From Mycolicibacter acidiphilus (GTDB lineage: Bacteria > Actinomycetota > Actinomycetes > Mycobacteriales > Mycobacteriaceae): 38,397 nucleotides of DNA. The position numbers were made by a program, and so were the translations under genes. The stretch spans positions 1 to 38,397 of the forward strand of contig NZ_JAHCLR010000050.1 in the NCBI RefSeq assembly GCF_018455725.1, given 5' to 3'. Of this stretch, positions 33,001-38,308 are shown in pieces. The notes under the pieces are model-generated. The model searched no databases. It was not told the DNA's origin and saw only the letters and a program-made list of their open reading frames with translations. Position 1 is the first letter of the stretch. The number at the start of each line of letters is the position of its first letter.

Positions 33001-33319
33001 GATCAGGTCCGAGCGGGCGTTCTGGATCGCCGACTCCCACAATCCCACCGTCTCCAGGTAGTCCGGTAGCTGCCCGTTGTGGTGTGCCGGCCAGTTCTGC
33101 ACCGCTGTCTCGCGGGTCGCCATGGCGATCTCCCACGCCTGGTCGTCGATATGGGCGGTCTTGAGGTCCAGGAACTGATCCTGCTGCTGCGGGGTCCATT
33201 CCGCGGGCATCCCGATGTATTTGCGGTACACCGTTTCGGCTGCTTGCCGCACCATTTCCGACACTGCCATCCTCGGCTTCGTTGTTCCCGAACAGATCTG
33301 GCGTCTCGATGTCGCCCAT
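27026..33319 (-). CDS. Giant methyltransferase-helicase (DarB/antirestriction-like), start uncertain
   Basis: Numbered from ATG 33319 this frame has 2097 codons. The conserved part begins near residue 320 (QIWVPSGTRARIDANL). An N6-adenine methyltransferase-like domain follows: motif I VLEPGCGSGNF near 441 and GNVPFGDF near 502. An SNF2-type helicase then has Walker A VVGAGKTG near 1187, FIDEAHRYKN near 1347, ATGTPVANSLGE, and motif VI EQREGRVIRQGNQ near 1703. Proteins of this build occur on phages and plasmids, and P1 DarB protects DNA from type I restriction. QLSLF at 32588-32602 is a perfect beta-clamp-binding pentapeptide. ATG 33319 has GGGAGA upstream and starts MGDIETPDLFG. However, from 33270 to 32653 the coding signal is in another frame, so the true N-terminus is unresolved. 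Confidence 0.8.
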   Translation of the reverse strand: MGDIETPDLFGNNEAEDGSVGNGAASSRNGVPQIHRDARGMDPAAAGSVPGPQDRPYRRPGVGDRHGDPRDSGAELAGTPQRAATGLPGDGGIVGVGDPERPLGPDPQRTLRHDSRTRTGGVADAERGDPTGGDRHSVDRPVATPAIPDDRADRRNGRPGRSGVAAGAVQHDVSGRGGDSGGTPVARGPGGAGQPTAPAGRNLDRPDQRRPDHDGLPARGQVKPPARRKPKTREQPADDQLSLFGDDDLDQPTDPRVIDPGGSPLRPRRATEAPTGTHGATDAAPQGPAPHRPAPEAGEPGGGVAPAPAITDTATVEPSPQPARDFQPGTQIWVPSGTRARIDANLAVIDTLARLDTENRPATGTEQEVLARWSGWGATPEVFDERIDTYQTQRDYLKEHLTTDQYRSASASTLNAHYTDPAIAAAMWQALTDAGFAGDRVLEPGCGSGNFIGLAPAGAEMVGVESDPITAAVAARLYPSAQVRLEGFETTRLPESTFAAVVGNVPFGDFRVADPIYNPQGFSIHNHFIIKSLRLTAPGGYALLLTSRYTMDAIDPKARTALSKVADLIGAVRLPTKAFARVAGTDVITDILVLRRREPGRTLNPNHTDWLTSGPINDLTTADGTTATDISINHYFHQHPHNILGTLTAGSGQFGAQTLRVEADTLTNLADTVTQRLTRIINDAAQDSDRSFTALPGTLIDPGEISFAGGLVTAATEAQRPRLHSLRYDTTSQSLQNWTGHQWSTVNAPKTRLAETRELLAIRDAAEALIGSQRDQAAVGDRERLRTHLNRLYDTYVTKHGPIGRFKWTTPQPISLEKHDKRVEKAEEAWRKAAGDYDGPVPADLLAEWDEQAWAESTPSKRSAHIIAALRADPGWGQLSSLEAIDNDTGEVRKAPIFTIDVLGPAAVVEHCDTIDEALAVCLGERNQVDVTRIAELLHQDQETTRDQLNGLVFPSLNDPSELIPATTALSGNVRDKLARATDAVTDNPIYRDYASALAAVLPEDRTASQITARLGASWIGVEHHIAFVREVLGAQRITADHVGGTWTFECPRWERESVAMTETFGTPAKDAIELLDAVCNSKTIIVRAPAEEDASGPPPIDGDATIAAQAKAARLDERFKAWVFENEQRRDTLVSEYNRRFNSIVPPRYNGAGLTFPGKSERFVPHSYQRDAVARILAEPTVLLDHVVGAGKTGTMFMAAMELRRLGLARQPWIVVPNHIIEQVGAEAKWWYPGARVLIGDASTDREARNRLIAQSAADDWDMVIMAESQFGLIGVSPATHRRYIDDEIAEMRAALTAPGAEFSKPTQKRIEKQVKKLQDKLDALTKQDAKDQSLTFEQSGADYLFIDEAHRYKNLRRTTHIEELAHTGVGKAEGLAMKLRLLRERREDEAQATGHGETVARVATFATGTPVANSLGELYVMQKYLRPDLLDHAGVGHINDWARTFTANKQVVEVPPSGIGLRTRNLLAKFGNVAELMQLTRMFSDVVQRQAVEASGAVQLPSIAGGKRRIITVTPSQEVKDFVADLGHRAGALKTHGDGAKIDNILKISTDGRNVSLDPRLANMGAPAPGTARAAVVADEIMRIHHATADNTYTDAQTGATMARRGGLQIVFCDRGTPSADPGVFTIYGAIRDELVQRGMPPEAIRFIHDAIRPTDRQALFAACNTGNVSVLLGSTEKMGTGTNVQTRATALHHVDVPWRPADLEQREGRVIRQGNQNATVEICNYVTEGTYDTVMWQKVEAKAAYIEQLKVADLAAMAAGEVDDIGGGEMTIAAAETKALATGDPRYVTQVQLQDDVARLTALHRAHSEAGERRDRERTRAATELAHTRTALDTLTAVLDQITARAEAPTAYDIGGQSFAERKDAAGPFADACQRTFHALRNAAAWETRPLGVSINGYDMMARREHLKGELVIAFDIPSAGLRIPQADIAAATTATLDDTSSAKARGLLQRAENVFKDIPHHHQWLTTEHARLAATVDDLTTTVAAPFESQNELDAKRDELSRLTTVLRLEAESDAAQALQAAAEERMAAAGRKPGWSLELNPSEHTVTQSKHHDAATYRAAYLRACEHRAAEHRAEQQRAADKDRDLDDGMSL
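32653..33270 (-). CDS. 205-aa ORF overlapping the 5' part of the methyltransferase-helicase frame
   Basis: This frame (+1 relative to the helicase frame) reads MAVSEMVRQAAETVYRKYIG and ends TTMGYPPEGR. Its codons end mostly in G or C and its composition is balanced, with Trp, Tyr and Leu in normal amounts. The overlapping helicase frame is there almost only Gly, Arg, Asp and Pro. The coding signal therefore belongs to this frame, which ends at TAA 32653, and passes to the helicase frame straight afterwards. I do not recognise the domain. Either it is a separate gene whose translation leads into the helicase, or it is the N-terminal part of one frameshifted protein. Confidence 0.65.
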   Translation of the reverse strand: MAVSEMVRQAAETVYRKYIGMPAEWTPQQQDQFLDLKTAHIDDQAWEIAMATRETAVQNWPAHHNGQLPDYLETVGLWESAIQNARSDLIRSELYDTIPEPELGELPTPSEATPPVVTGIPWTDRWRHLRYRTIEPTDEMDDLVDQVWPPEQFSTMFRVVAAILVAHRWQEGLAVPDSPRHLLAETLIDQINADLTTMGYPPEGR

Positions 33320-33341
33320 AAGGTTCTCCCACGGCCGCTTG

Positions 33342-34322
33342 TCATTGGCGTTTCTTTCCTGACTTGCGGCTGCCCCGTGTGGAGGCGCCCGGAACTGACG
33401 GTAGGGCCTTGCCCGTACCGTCCTGGTCACCGGCGTGCGGTGACTGCTCTATTGCACCGGGGTCGACGGTGTCTGTCGTGTCGTCGGGTGCTGTGCCGTC
33501 TATGACGGTCTCTGGTGCGGTCAGTGCGTCCGCTGCAAGGTCTATTTCGGCGATGAGGGCTTGTTGGTTCTCGATTTCGGCCAGTGCCGCTGTGGTCTGG
33601 TCGATGGCCCGCACGACCTCGGCCTGGGCCTGTTCGATGGTGTGGCCCATGCGCGACAGTTTGGCGCTGAGCCCTTTGAGGGCGTCTTGGGCTGTACGCA
33701 GCGGTGGCATCGCCGGGTGTGGCCCGCCGCGTAGCCGCTTGACGGGCACCGGGTCGGCACCGTGAACCACTGCCAGTGCTGACCCGGGTGCCCAGTGCAG
33801 CACAGCGTCCATGCGCAGCAGCACGTCCTCGGCGGGAATCTCGCCGGCGGTGTCTAGTTTCAGTCCGCGGGTGCCGATCAGCCCAACGGTGCCAACGAAG
33901 CGCTGCCGGTCCATCCCCAGTTCGATGAGGCGGGCGGCGATGTGTCGGTTCAACGAGTCAAGGGCGGTTTGCTGCGTGACAGCACCGGACGCGCCTGCGG
34001 TTCGGGCGGGCAGCTTGGCGGTAGAGCTCGTTGATGTGGTGTAGTCCTCGCGCACGACTGGTTCCCCACCGTGGAGGGTTTTCTGTGCGGACCCGGGAAC
34101 CCAGTTGAGCAGGTTGTCGAATCGGGCGAGGGTGACGAAGGTGGGGACCCGCTGACTCTTGCCTAAGGTTACCAGTGTCGATCGGGAGACGATGCCGAGC
34201 TTGGCGGCCGCCAGGACACTGAGGTCGAGTTCAGCCATCCGCGCAAACACGTACTTCGCCAGACGTTTGGTGTCCGGGTCGCCTGGCGTGACCTCGTTGG
34301 GCGGCGAGTCGTGTGCACCCAC
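33342..34322 (-). CDS. Protein with two tandem HTH-like domains and a coiled coil
   Basis: A 326-aa protein. Two units of about 70 residues resemble each other. The first runs from LAKYVFARMAELDLS to LNWVPGSAQKTLHGGEPV, the second from LNRHIAARLIELGMD to LHWAPGSALAVVHGADPV. The pattern of two helices, a turn and W(V/A)PGSA resembles XRE-like modules of actinobacteria. A coiled coil (LSRMGHTIEQAQAEVVRAID) and a disordered basic tail follow. GTG 34322 is preferred, with AGGGAGGT about 10 nt upstream, although the frame is open to 34427. It lies 22 bp before the methyltransferase-helicase start and probably heads that operon as its regulator. Confidence 0.72.
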   Translation of the reverse strand: MGAHDSPPNEVTPGDPDTKRLAKYVFARMAELDLSVLAAAKLGIVSRSTLVTLGKSQRVPTFVTLARFDNLLNWVPGSAQKTLHGGEPVVREDYTTSTSSTAKLPARTAGASGAVTQQTALDSLNRHIAARLIELGMDRQRFVGTVGLIGTRGLKLDTAGEIPAEDVLLRMDAVLHWAPGSALAVVHGADPVPVKRLRGGPHPAMPPLRTAQDALKGLSAKLSRMGHTIEQAQAEVVRAIDQTTAALAEIENQQALIAEIDLAADALTAPETVIDGTAPDDTTDTVDPGAIEQSPHAGDQDGTGKALPSVPGASTRGSRKSGKKRQ

Positions 34323-34384
34323 CTCGATGATGACCTCCCTGACATCGCGCAGGCACTTGATCGGCCAGCGTGCTACGAACTGTC

Positions 34385-34443
34385 TGTCGTTGCATACTTT
34401 ACGACAATTTAACGCAGTATTGCACACCTACCGTGATACTGCG
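34385..34443. promoter_or_regulatory. Two inverted repeats upstream of the tandem-HTH gene
   Basis: TGTCGT at 34385-34390 is inverted as ACGACA at 34401-34406. CGCAGTAT at 34413-34420 is inverted as ATACTGCG at 34436-34443. The stretch is AT-rich for this window and lies between the RHH gene stop and the tandem-HTH start. Operators for the methyltransferase-helicase operon are likely. Confidence 0.5.
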
Positions 34444-34486
34444 TGTTGCGGTGTTCGTTCGCTCGCGCCGACCGGGGCGCGGCAGT

Positions 34487-34654
34487 TCAGGCGATGCGTT
34501 GGTGGTGCAGTCCGTCCAACACGGTGCAGCGTAGAAGCTCTGCTACGCCGATCCCCCGCCGCTGAGCCTCTTGCTTGACCAGGGCCATGTCCTCTGGATG
34601 GAAGCGTACGCCAACCAGCTCGGTCATGTTGCGACTCTCCGCGCGAGTCTGCAT
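34487..34654 (-). CDS. 55-aa ribbon-helix-helix protein
   Basis: A small protein with a clear ribbon-helix-helix pattern. The strand TELVGVRFHPED is followed by helix DMALVKQEAQRRGI and helix GVAELLRCTVLDGL. Such proteins are plasmid repressors, antitoxins or relaxosome components. ATG 34654 has AAGGAG 5 nt upstream, which decides the start against a longer open frame reaching 34834. A set of TAGCGAC half-sites lies 46-72 bp upstream and is the obvious place for autorepression. The divergent gene is an HTH protein, so this repressor may control both. Confidence 0.8.
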   Translation of the reverse strand: MQTRAESRNMTELVGVRFHPEDMALVKQEAQRRGIGVAELLRCTVLDGLHHQRIA

Positions 34655-34699
34655 CGCTGCTCCTTGGTTCGTTGCCGCCGGGCGCATGCCGGGGGCCGT

Positions 34700-34787
34700 G
34701 TCGCTAGCGTAGCGACATTTAGCGACATCACGCCGCACAGACACGCACGAATGCCAACGATTCCCGGACCCCCAAGGACATTTAGCG
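34700..34787. promoter_or_regulatory. Phased TAGCGAC half-sites between divergent genes
   Basis: GTCGCTAGCGTAGCGAC (34700-34716) is a palindrome with 7-bp arms. A third half-site TAGCGAC is at 34720-34726, so the half-sites start at 34700, 34710 and 34720. GACATTTAGCG at 34714-34724 recurs at 34777-34787. The 10-bp phasing suits cooperative binding by a ribbon-helix-helix protein. Confidence 0.55.
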
Positions 34788-34854
34788 TCAACATGTTCCC
34801 GCCGAGGAGCATGGGGCAGGTACTCTGGTCGCATGTGGCGGCACAGGCTTGGTT

Positions 34855-35316
34855 ATGTCGCCTCCTGATGCCCCCCCACCCGGCGCCCTCGACGGTGTGC
34901 CCGCTGCACAGTTGGTGCCGTTACGTGCGGCTGCGAAGCGATTAGGCCGTGACTGGCGCACTGTGCGGTCGATGATTCTGGCCGGACAACTGCGCGGCGG
35001 TGTCCGTAAGCACGGTGCCGCGCACCGGTGGTTCGTCCACAGCGACGAACTGCCGGTGGACACCCGGGTCGCCGAACTCACCGACGCGCCGCGGGTCGCG
35101 CAGCAGTTGGCCGCCCAAGTGGAGATCAACCGGCTGCTGTTGGGGGCACAGCAGAACCTACTCGACGCACAGGCCCAGTTACTGGCCGGCGATGCCGCCG
35201 CGATGCACTACCGGGACGCTGCACTGGGATACCAGGAAGCAGCGAAGAAATACCGAGATGCCCTCGCGTTGACGTTAGCTCCCGATGACGTCAGCGAAAT
35301 ACTGGACCGAACCTGA
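34855..35316 (+). CDS. MerR/excisionase-type HTH protein with helical tail
   Basis: A 153-aa protein. Residues 20-70 look like a helix-turn-helix of the excisionase/MerR type: VPLRAAAKRLGRDWRTVRSM, then LAGQLRGGVRKHGAAHRWFV with the short wing, then HSDELP. The C-terminal half is helical (VAQQLAAQVEINRLLLGAQQ) and probably dimerises. ATG 34855 is chosen over TTG 34849, and the ribosome site is weak. It is divergent from the RHH gene across the phased half-sites. A role in plasmid gene regulation or excision is possible, but no partner is evident. Confidence 0.72.
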   Translation: MSPPDAPPPGALDGVPAAQLVPLRAAAKRLGRDWRTVRSMILAGQLRGGVRKHGAAHRWFVHSDELPVDTRVAELTDAPRVAQQLAAQVEINRLLLGAQQNLLDAQAQLLAGDAAAMHYRDAALGYQEAAKKYRDALALTLAPDDVSEILDRT

Positions 35317-35505
35317 GGTGCGTGCGTCGGCCAGAGCGTCACCGGTAGCGCCCGCCGCGACGCCGAACGCGGAGCCGAGACCACCGACACCCTGGGCTGC
35401 TGCGAAGAATGCAGCATCATATGCGGCATGGAGACCGCCGAGCGCCCGATACGTCACTGAACGTACTCATCACCGAGGCCGTTGCGAGTGAGTGATCTTT
35501 AGTGG

Positions 35506-36129
35506 TCACGCGACTCGCACCCCGTCTCGGGGTTCTTTCCCGGCCGGGTGGCCGGTTCCCTTCCGCGCTTCACGGCCACCAGCCGGGCGTGGCCCGGTCT
35601 TACGGTCGGCTCCACGCTTGACGGCTGCCCCAACTGGGCCGACGACGCTATCGGGTTCCTCGTAGCGTGCGAGGTTGATCGCGGCGCAATCGTCGCGTTG
35701 GTGAGTGGCCCCGCAACCGCCGTCATCACGATCACACGTCCAGTTTTCACCCCAGGCGACGTCCTGAACATGCCAGCAGATGTGGCAAGTCTTCGACGAA
35801 GGGAACCAACGGTCAGCCACCACCAGTTGTGATCCGTACCAGGCGGTCTTGTAGGACAAGTGCCGCCGCGGTGTACCCAGGGCGGCATCGGACAGGCCGC
35901 GCCGGCGGGCACGTGCCCCCGGCAGACCCTTCTGCCGTAGCATCCCCGCAGCGTCCAGACCTTCGACCACGACCTGGGAAAACGGCTCAGATCGGCCGTA
36001 GGCGCACGAATGGATGCTTGGTCGATGGAGGGGTGCCGCGAGGGTCTGTTCGCGGCCCTGCGGCGGCGGTGGGCCGGTGTAACGGGTCGACGGTTTCGGC
36101 CGCCGCGGCCCGTGGTCCATTCGACCCAT
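35506..36129 (-). pseudogene. tnpB: 5'-truncated, frameshifted TnpB (IS605/IS607 OrfB) remnant
   Basis: The C-terminal half of a TnpB RNA-guided nuclease is recognisable. FSQVVVEGLDAAGM carries the second RuvC acid (E). LSYKTAWYGSQLVVADRWFP is followed by KTCHIC and CDRDDGGCG, the zinc finger, then THQRDDCAAINLARY with the last RuvC aspartate. The C-terminal tail is a typical actinobacterial one (GPVGAAVKRGADRKTG). The N-terminal 180-200 residues and the first RuvC aspartate are missing. Upstream of about 35990 the expected match TADLSRF is in a neighbouring frame, so a 1-nt indel is present. No functional transposon is left. I see no TnpA or clear element ends. Confidence 0.8.
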
Positions 36130-36140
36130 ATGGGCACTTA

Positions 36141-36333
36141 GTAGCCAATATATAAGATAACGGTATGTACATGCAGATACTATGGTGGCATATATGCTTC
36201 TGATACCTTTCGTACTGTGTCATGATGCTAACTACTGGTATATAGTGTCTGTGTATGACATGTAGTGTGTGCTGATATCAACTGATGTCACGTTATATTC
36301 CGTAGGGTAACGACCCCTAACGTAAGGACTCGT
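36141..36333. other. AT-rich candidate centromere (parS/parC) and parA promoter
   Basis: In 36141-36300, 100 of 160 bases are A or T, in sharp contrast to the flanks. GTATGTACATGCAGATAC at 36163-36180 matches its own reverse complement at 14 of 18 positions, and GATAC/GATATC-like words recur. TAGGG is inverted as CCCTA at 36303-36319, and ACGTTA as TAACGT around it. TAAGGA serves parA. A centromere upstream of parA is usual for small ParA systems, so this is the best site candidate. Confidence 0.5.
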
Positions 36334-37137
36334 ATGGCCATCCATGTTTTCGCGAACCTCAAGGGCGGAGTCGGCAAAACCCTCGTTGCGCACGGGTGTG
36401 CTCACGCCGCGGCCGCGATGGGGCTGCGCGTGCTCATCGTCGACACTGACCCTCAGGGCAACGCCACATCCCAACTCACCACGTTCAGCGCGGACGAGCC
36501 GCCACCCCTGACGCTCGCCGACGTCCTGGATCGCCAGACCCAGGCCTCGGTGGAGGACACCGTCATCCCGACGCGCCGGCCCGGCATTGATCTGCTGCCG
36601 TCGGGGTTCGACGGTCTGCAAGCGGTCCAGGATGCGCTGTTCGGCAAGCCCGGTGCGGAGAACTCGCTGGGCCGGGCATTGCGGCCTGTTGCCGACCACT
36701 GGGATTGCGTCTTCATCGACACCCGGCCGGCTACCGACCTTGTCACCCGCAACGCCCTGATGGCGGCCGACAGCCTGGTGCTCATCCTCGAACCGGAGGT
36801 GCCGGCAATTCGCGGTGGCGATCAGACCATGCGAGCCGTGGAGGAGCTTGAGGAGTACCTGGGGAAGTCCCTTCCCGTCGCGGGCTGGGTTGTCAACAGA
36901 GTGATCACCAGCCGGCGCGATCATGAGGAATGGCTGCAGAAGATCCGTGACCTCGCAGTCGACGACCAGGTTGACATCCTCGGTGACCCGATACCCCTGA
37001 TGGCCGACCTGGCACGCCTCACCGTCGTCGGCATGGGCCTCGACGAACACCCACGTCCTACAGCCCGAAGTCGCGGACTGGCAACGAATTTCGCCGAAAT
37101 CGTCAAGACCCTCAACCAGGTAAGGGAGCCCGCATGA
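36334..37137 (+). CDS. parA: ParA partition ATPase
   Basis: A 267-aa Walker-type ParA that would move plasmid copies apart by ATP-dependent nucleoid binding. The deviant Walker A motif is KGGVGKT (10-16), the A' motif is VDTDPQGNAT (36-45), and Walker B is DCVFIDTRPATD (124-135). There is no N-terminal DNA-binding domain, so it belongs to the short ParA class. Its stop overlaps the start of the parB-like gene (ATGA at 37134), as in typical par operons. The AT-rich region upstream probably carries both its promoter and the centromere. Confidence 0.95.
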   Translation: MAIHVFANLKGGVGKTLVAHGCAHAAAAMGLRVLIVDTDPQGNATSQLTTFSADEPPPLTLADVLDRQTQASVEDTVIPTRRPGIDLLPSGFDGLQAVQDALFGKPGAENSLGRALRPVADHWDCVFIDTRPATDLVTRNALMAADSLVLILEPEVPAIRGGDQTMRAVEELEEYLGKSLPVAGWVVNRVITSRRDHEEWLQKIRDLAVDDQVDILGDPIPLMADLARLTVVGMGLDEHPRPTARSRGLATNFAEIVKTLNQVREPA

Positions 37138-37658
37138 CCACCATCCCCAAGCCGGCCTTCCCGAGCCCGCGCCCCCGGCGCAGCTCGATCGGTCAGGCCG
37201 CCGCAGCCAACGAGCCGCCGCCTGCCGACACCCAGCCCGTGCACCCCGTTCCGGCTTCCGAAGCAGCTGTCACCGAAACCCGGGTCGCCCCAGTCGCTGA
37301 GCCCGGCCCCTCACCCGAGCCGGAGCCGCCGGCCGTCCAGTCGGCCGAAAACCCCAGCCCGACAATCAGTCGCGGCCGTACCCGGCGGGCACCGCAGAAG
37401 CAGGCCGGTCAGGCGACCCCGAGTACGAGCACCACAGCGTCGAAGCGTCCCGTCGCATCGAAGGACATCCTGCTGTCGCTGCCCGAGGATGCCAAAGAGC
37501 GCATGGTGAACACCATCACCTGGACGCAGCCTCACACCGGCATCGGCCAACAGCAGAAGTTCATCCGCAAGGCCATCAACGAGTTGTGCGACCGACTGGA
37601 GCGCGACTTCAACAACGGGCAGCCGTTCCCGACGCCCGCCATCCCGGACGACGAGTAG
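37134..37658 (+). CDS. parB: Small ParB-like centromere-binding protein
   Basis: A 174-aa protein translationally coupled to parA. Residues 1-105 are disordered, Pro/Ala/Glu-rich, with basic patches (RPRRSS, RGRTRRAPQKQ). Residues 107-165 are folded: KDILLSLPEDAKERMVNTI, then QQQKFIRKAINELCDRLER. The strand-helix-helix order suggests a ribbon-helix-helix. A flexible basic N-terminus on an RHH is the plan of ParG-like partners, which bind the centromere and stimulate ParA. The name is based on position and this architecture, not on similarity to classical ParB. Confidence 0.8.
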   Translation: MTTIPKPAFPSPRPRRSSIGQAAAANEPPPADTQPVHPVPASEAAVTETRVAPVAEPGPSPEPEPPAVQSAENPSPTISRGRTRRAPQKQAGQATPSTSTTASKRPVASKDILLSLPEDAKERMVNTITWTQPHTGIGQQQKFIRKAINELCDRLERDFNNGQPFPTPAIPDDE

Positions 37659-38002
37659 CCACCGCTAACACCGGCTTATGTCCCATATGGGGACTAGGGG
37701 AGGCGGTGTCCAGGGGCGGGCAGGGAACGAGGGCGAAAGAAGCTCATCCGCGGGAAACGGTCGCCGAGCCGTCTCATTGATCCTCACCCGCCACGACACC
37801 CCCTCGCGGCGGGGGCCTATCGGGGACTGGCGGTTTCGTTCCCCAGGAAGCCACCCAGCGCGTCTGCGCAGCGTGCGGGTGGTCTCAGGCGACCTGGTGG
37901 TGGACACGGAGAGCACTATGAGACCGATGCGCCGGACAGCGTGTGAAATCGGTGCAATATCTACGCCTGATCATGCGCTGTGGGTAAGTGTATTGTGATG
38001 GT
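37659..38002 (+). other. 344-bp intergenic region between parB and the toxin-antitoxin genes
   Basis: No supported gene. CCCATATGGG at 37682-37691 is a perfect palindrome 24 bp after the parB stop and may be part of a terminator hairpin (GTCCC with GGGAC around it). TGTGGGTAAG occurs at 37979-37988 and again at 38002-38011, across the antitoxin start. TATTGT at 37991-37996 ends 6 nt before GTG 38003 and could be a -10 box for a leaderless transcript. Confidence 0.45.
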
Positions 38003-38308
38003 GTGGGTAAGCGTGTGAGTTTGATCCTCAAGGACGCCGACGAGGCGGTGATCGCGCCGTACCTCACGCAGGGCTCGACACCGTTCGAGGTACTGCGGCA
38101 CTGGGCGAACCAGCACGGCAACACTGACATCACGTCGGAGGCCGCCGCTCTGCGAGCGTTGCTTCAGGCGGGAGCCGAAGCGTTGCGCGAGCAAGTTCTC
38201 GACCTGGACTACAGCAGCCTGGCTGAGGAGTTCAACAGCGGGCACGCAGCCGCCGAACGCCGGGCCGCCCGCGACCGGTACACGCAGCGCACCGAGCGCA
38301 ACCGGTGA
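38003..38308 (+). CDS. MazE-like antitoxin
   Basis: A 101-aa protein placed directly before a MazF gene. The N-terminus GKRVSLILKDADEAVIAPYL looks like a short DNA-binding strand and helix. The C-terminal half (LDLDYSSLAEEFNSGHAAAE, then RAARDRYTQR) is charged and probably wraps around the toxin. GTG 38003 is the likely start, with no ribosome site and a possible -10 box 6 nt upstream. Its stop overlaps the toxin GTG (GTGA at 38305). It is called an antitoxin mainly from the toxin beside it. Confidence 0.75.
   Translation: MGKRVSLILKDADEAVIAPYLTQGSTPFEVLRHWANQHGNTDITSEAAALRALLQAGAEALREQVLDLDYSSLAEEFNSGHAAAERRAARDRYTQRTERNR

Noticed and set aside
35275-35457. 60-aa minus-strand ORF rich in Gly and Ala (GTG start)
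   Set aside because: It overlaps the end of the plus-strand HTH gene, has no ribosome site and no recognisable domain. It may be a remnant next to the decayed TnpB, but there is not enough to list it.
37678-37998. 106-aa plus-strand open frame between parB and the antitoxin
   Set aside because: Low-complexity Arg/Gly/Ser composition, no ribosome site, and it runs into the antitoxin promoter.
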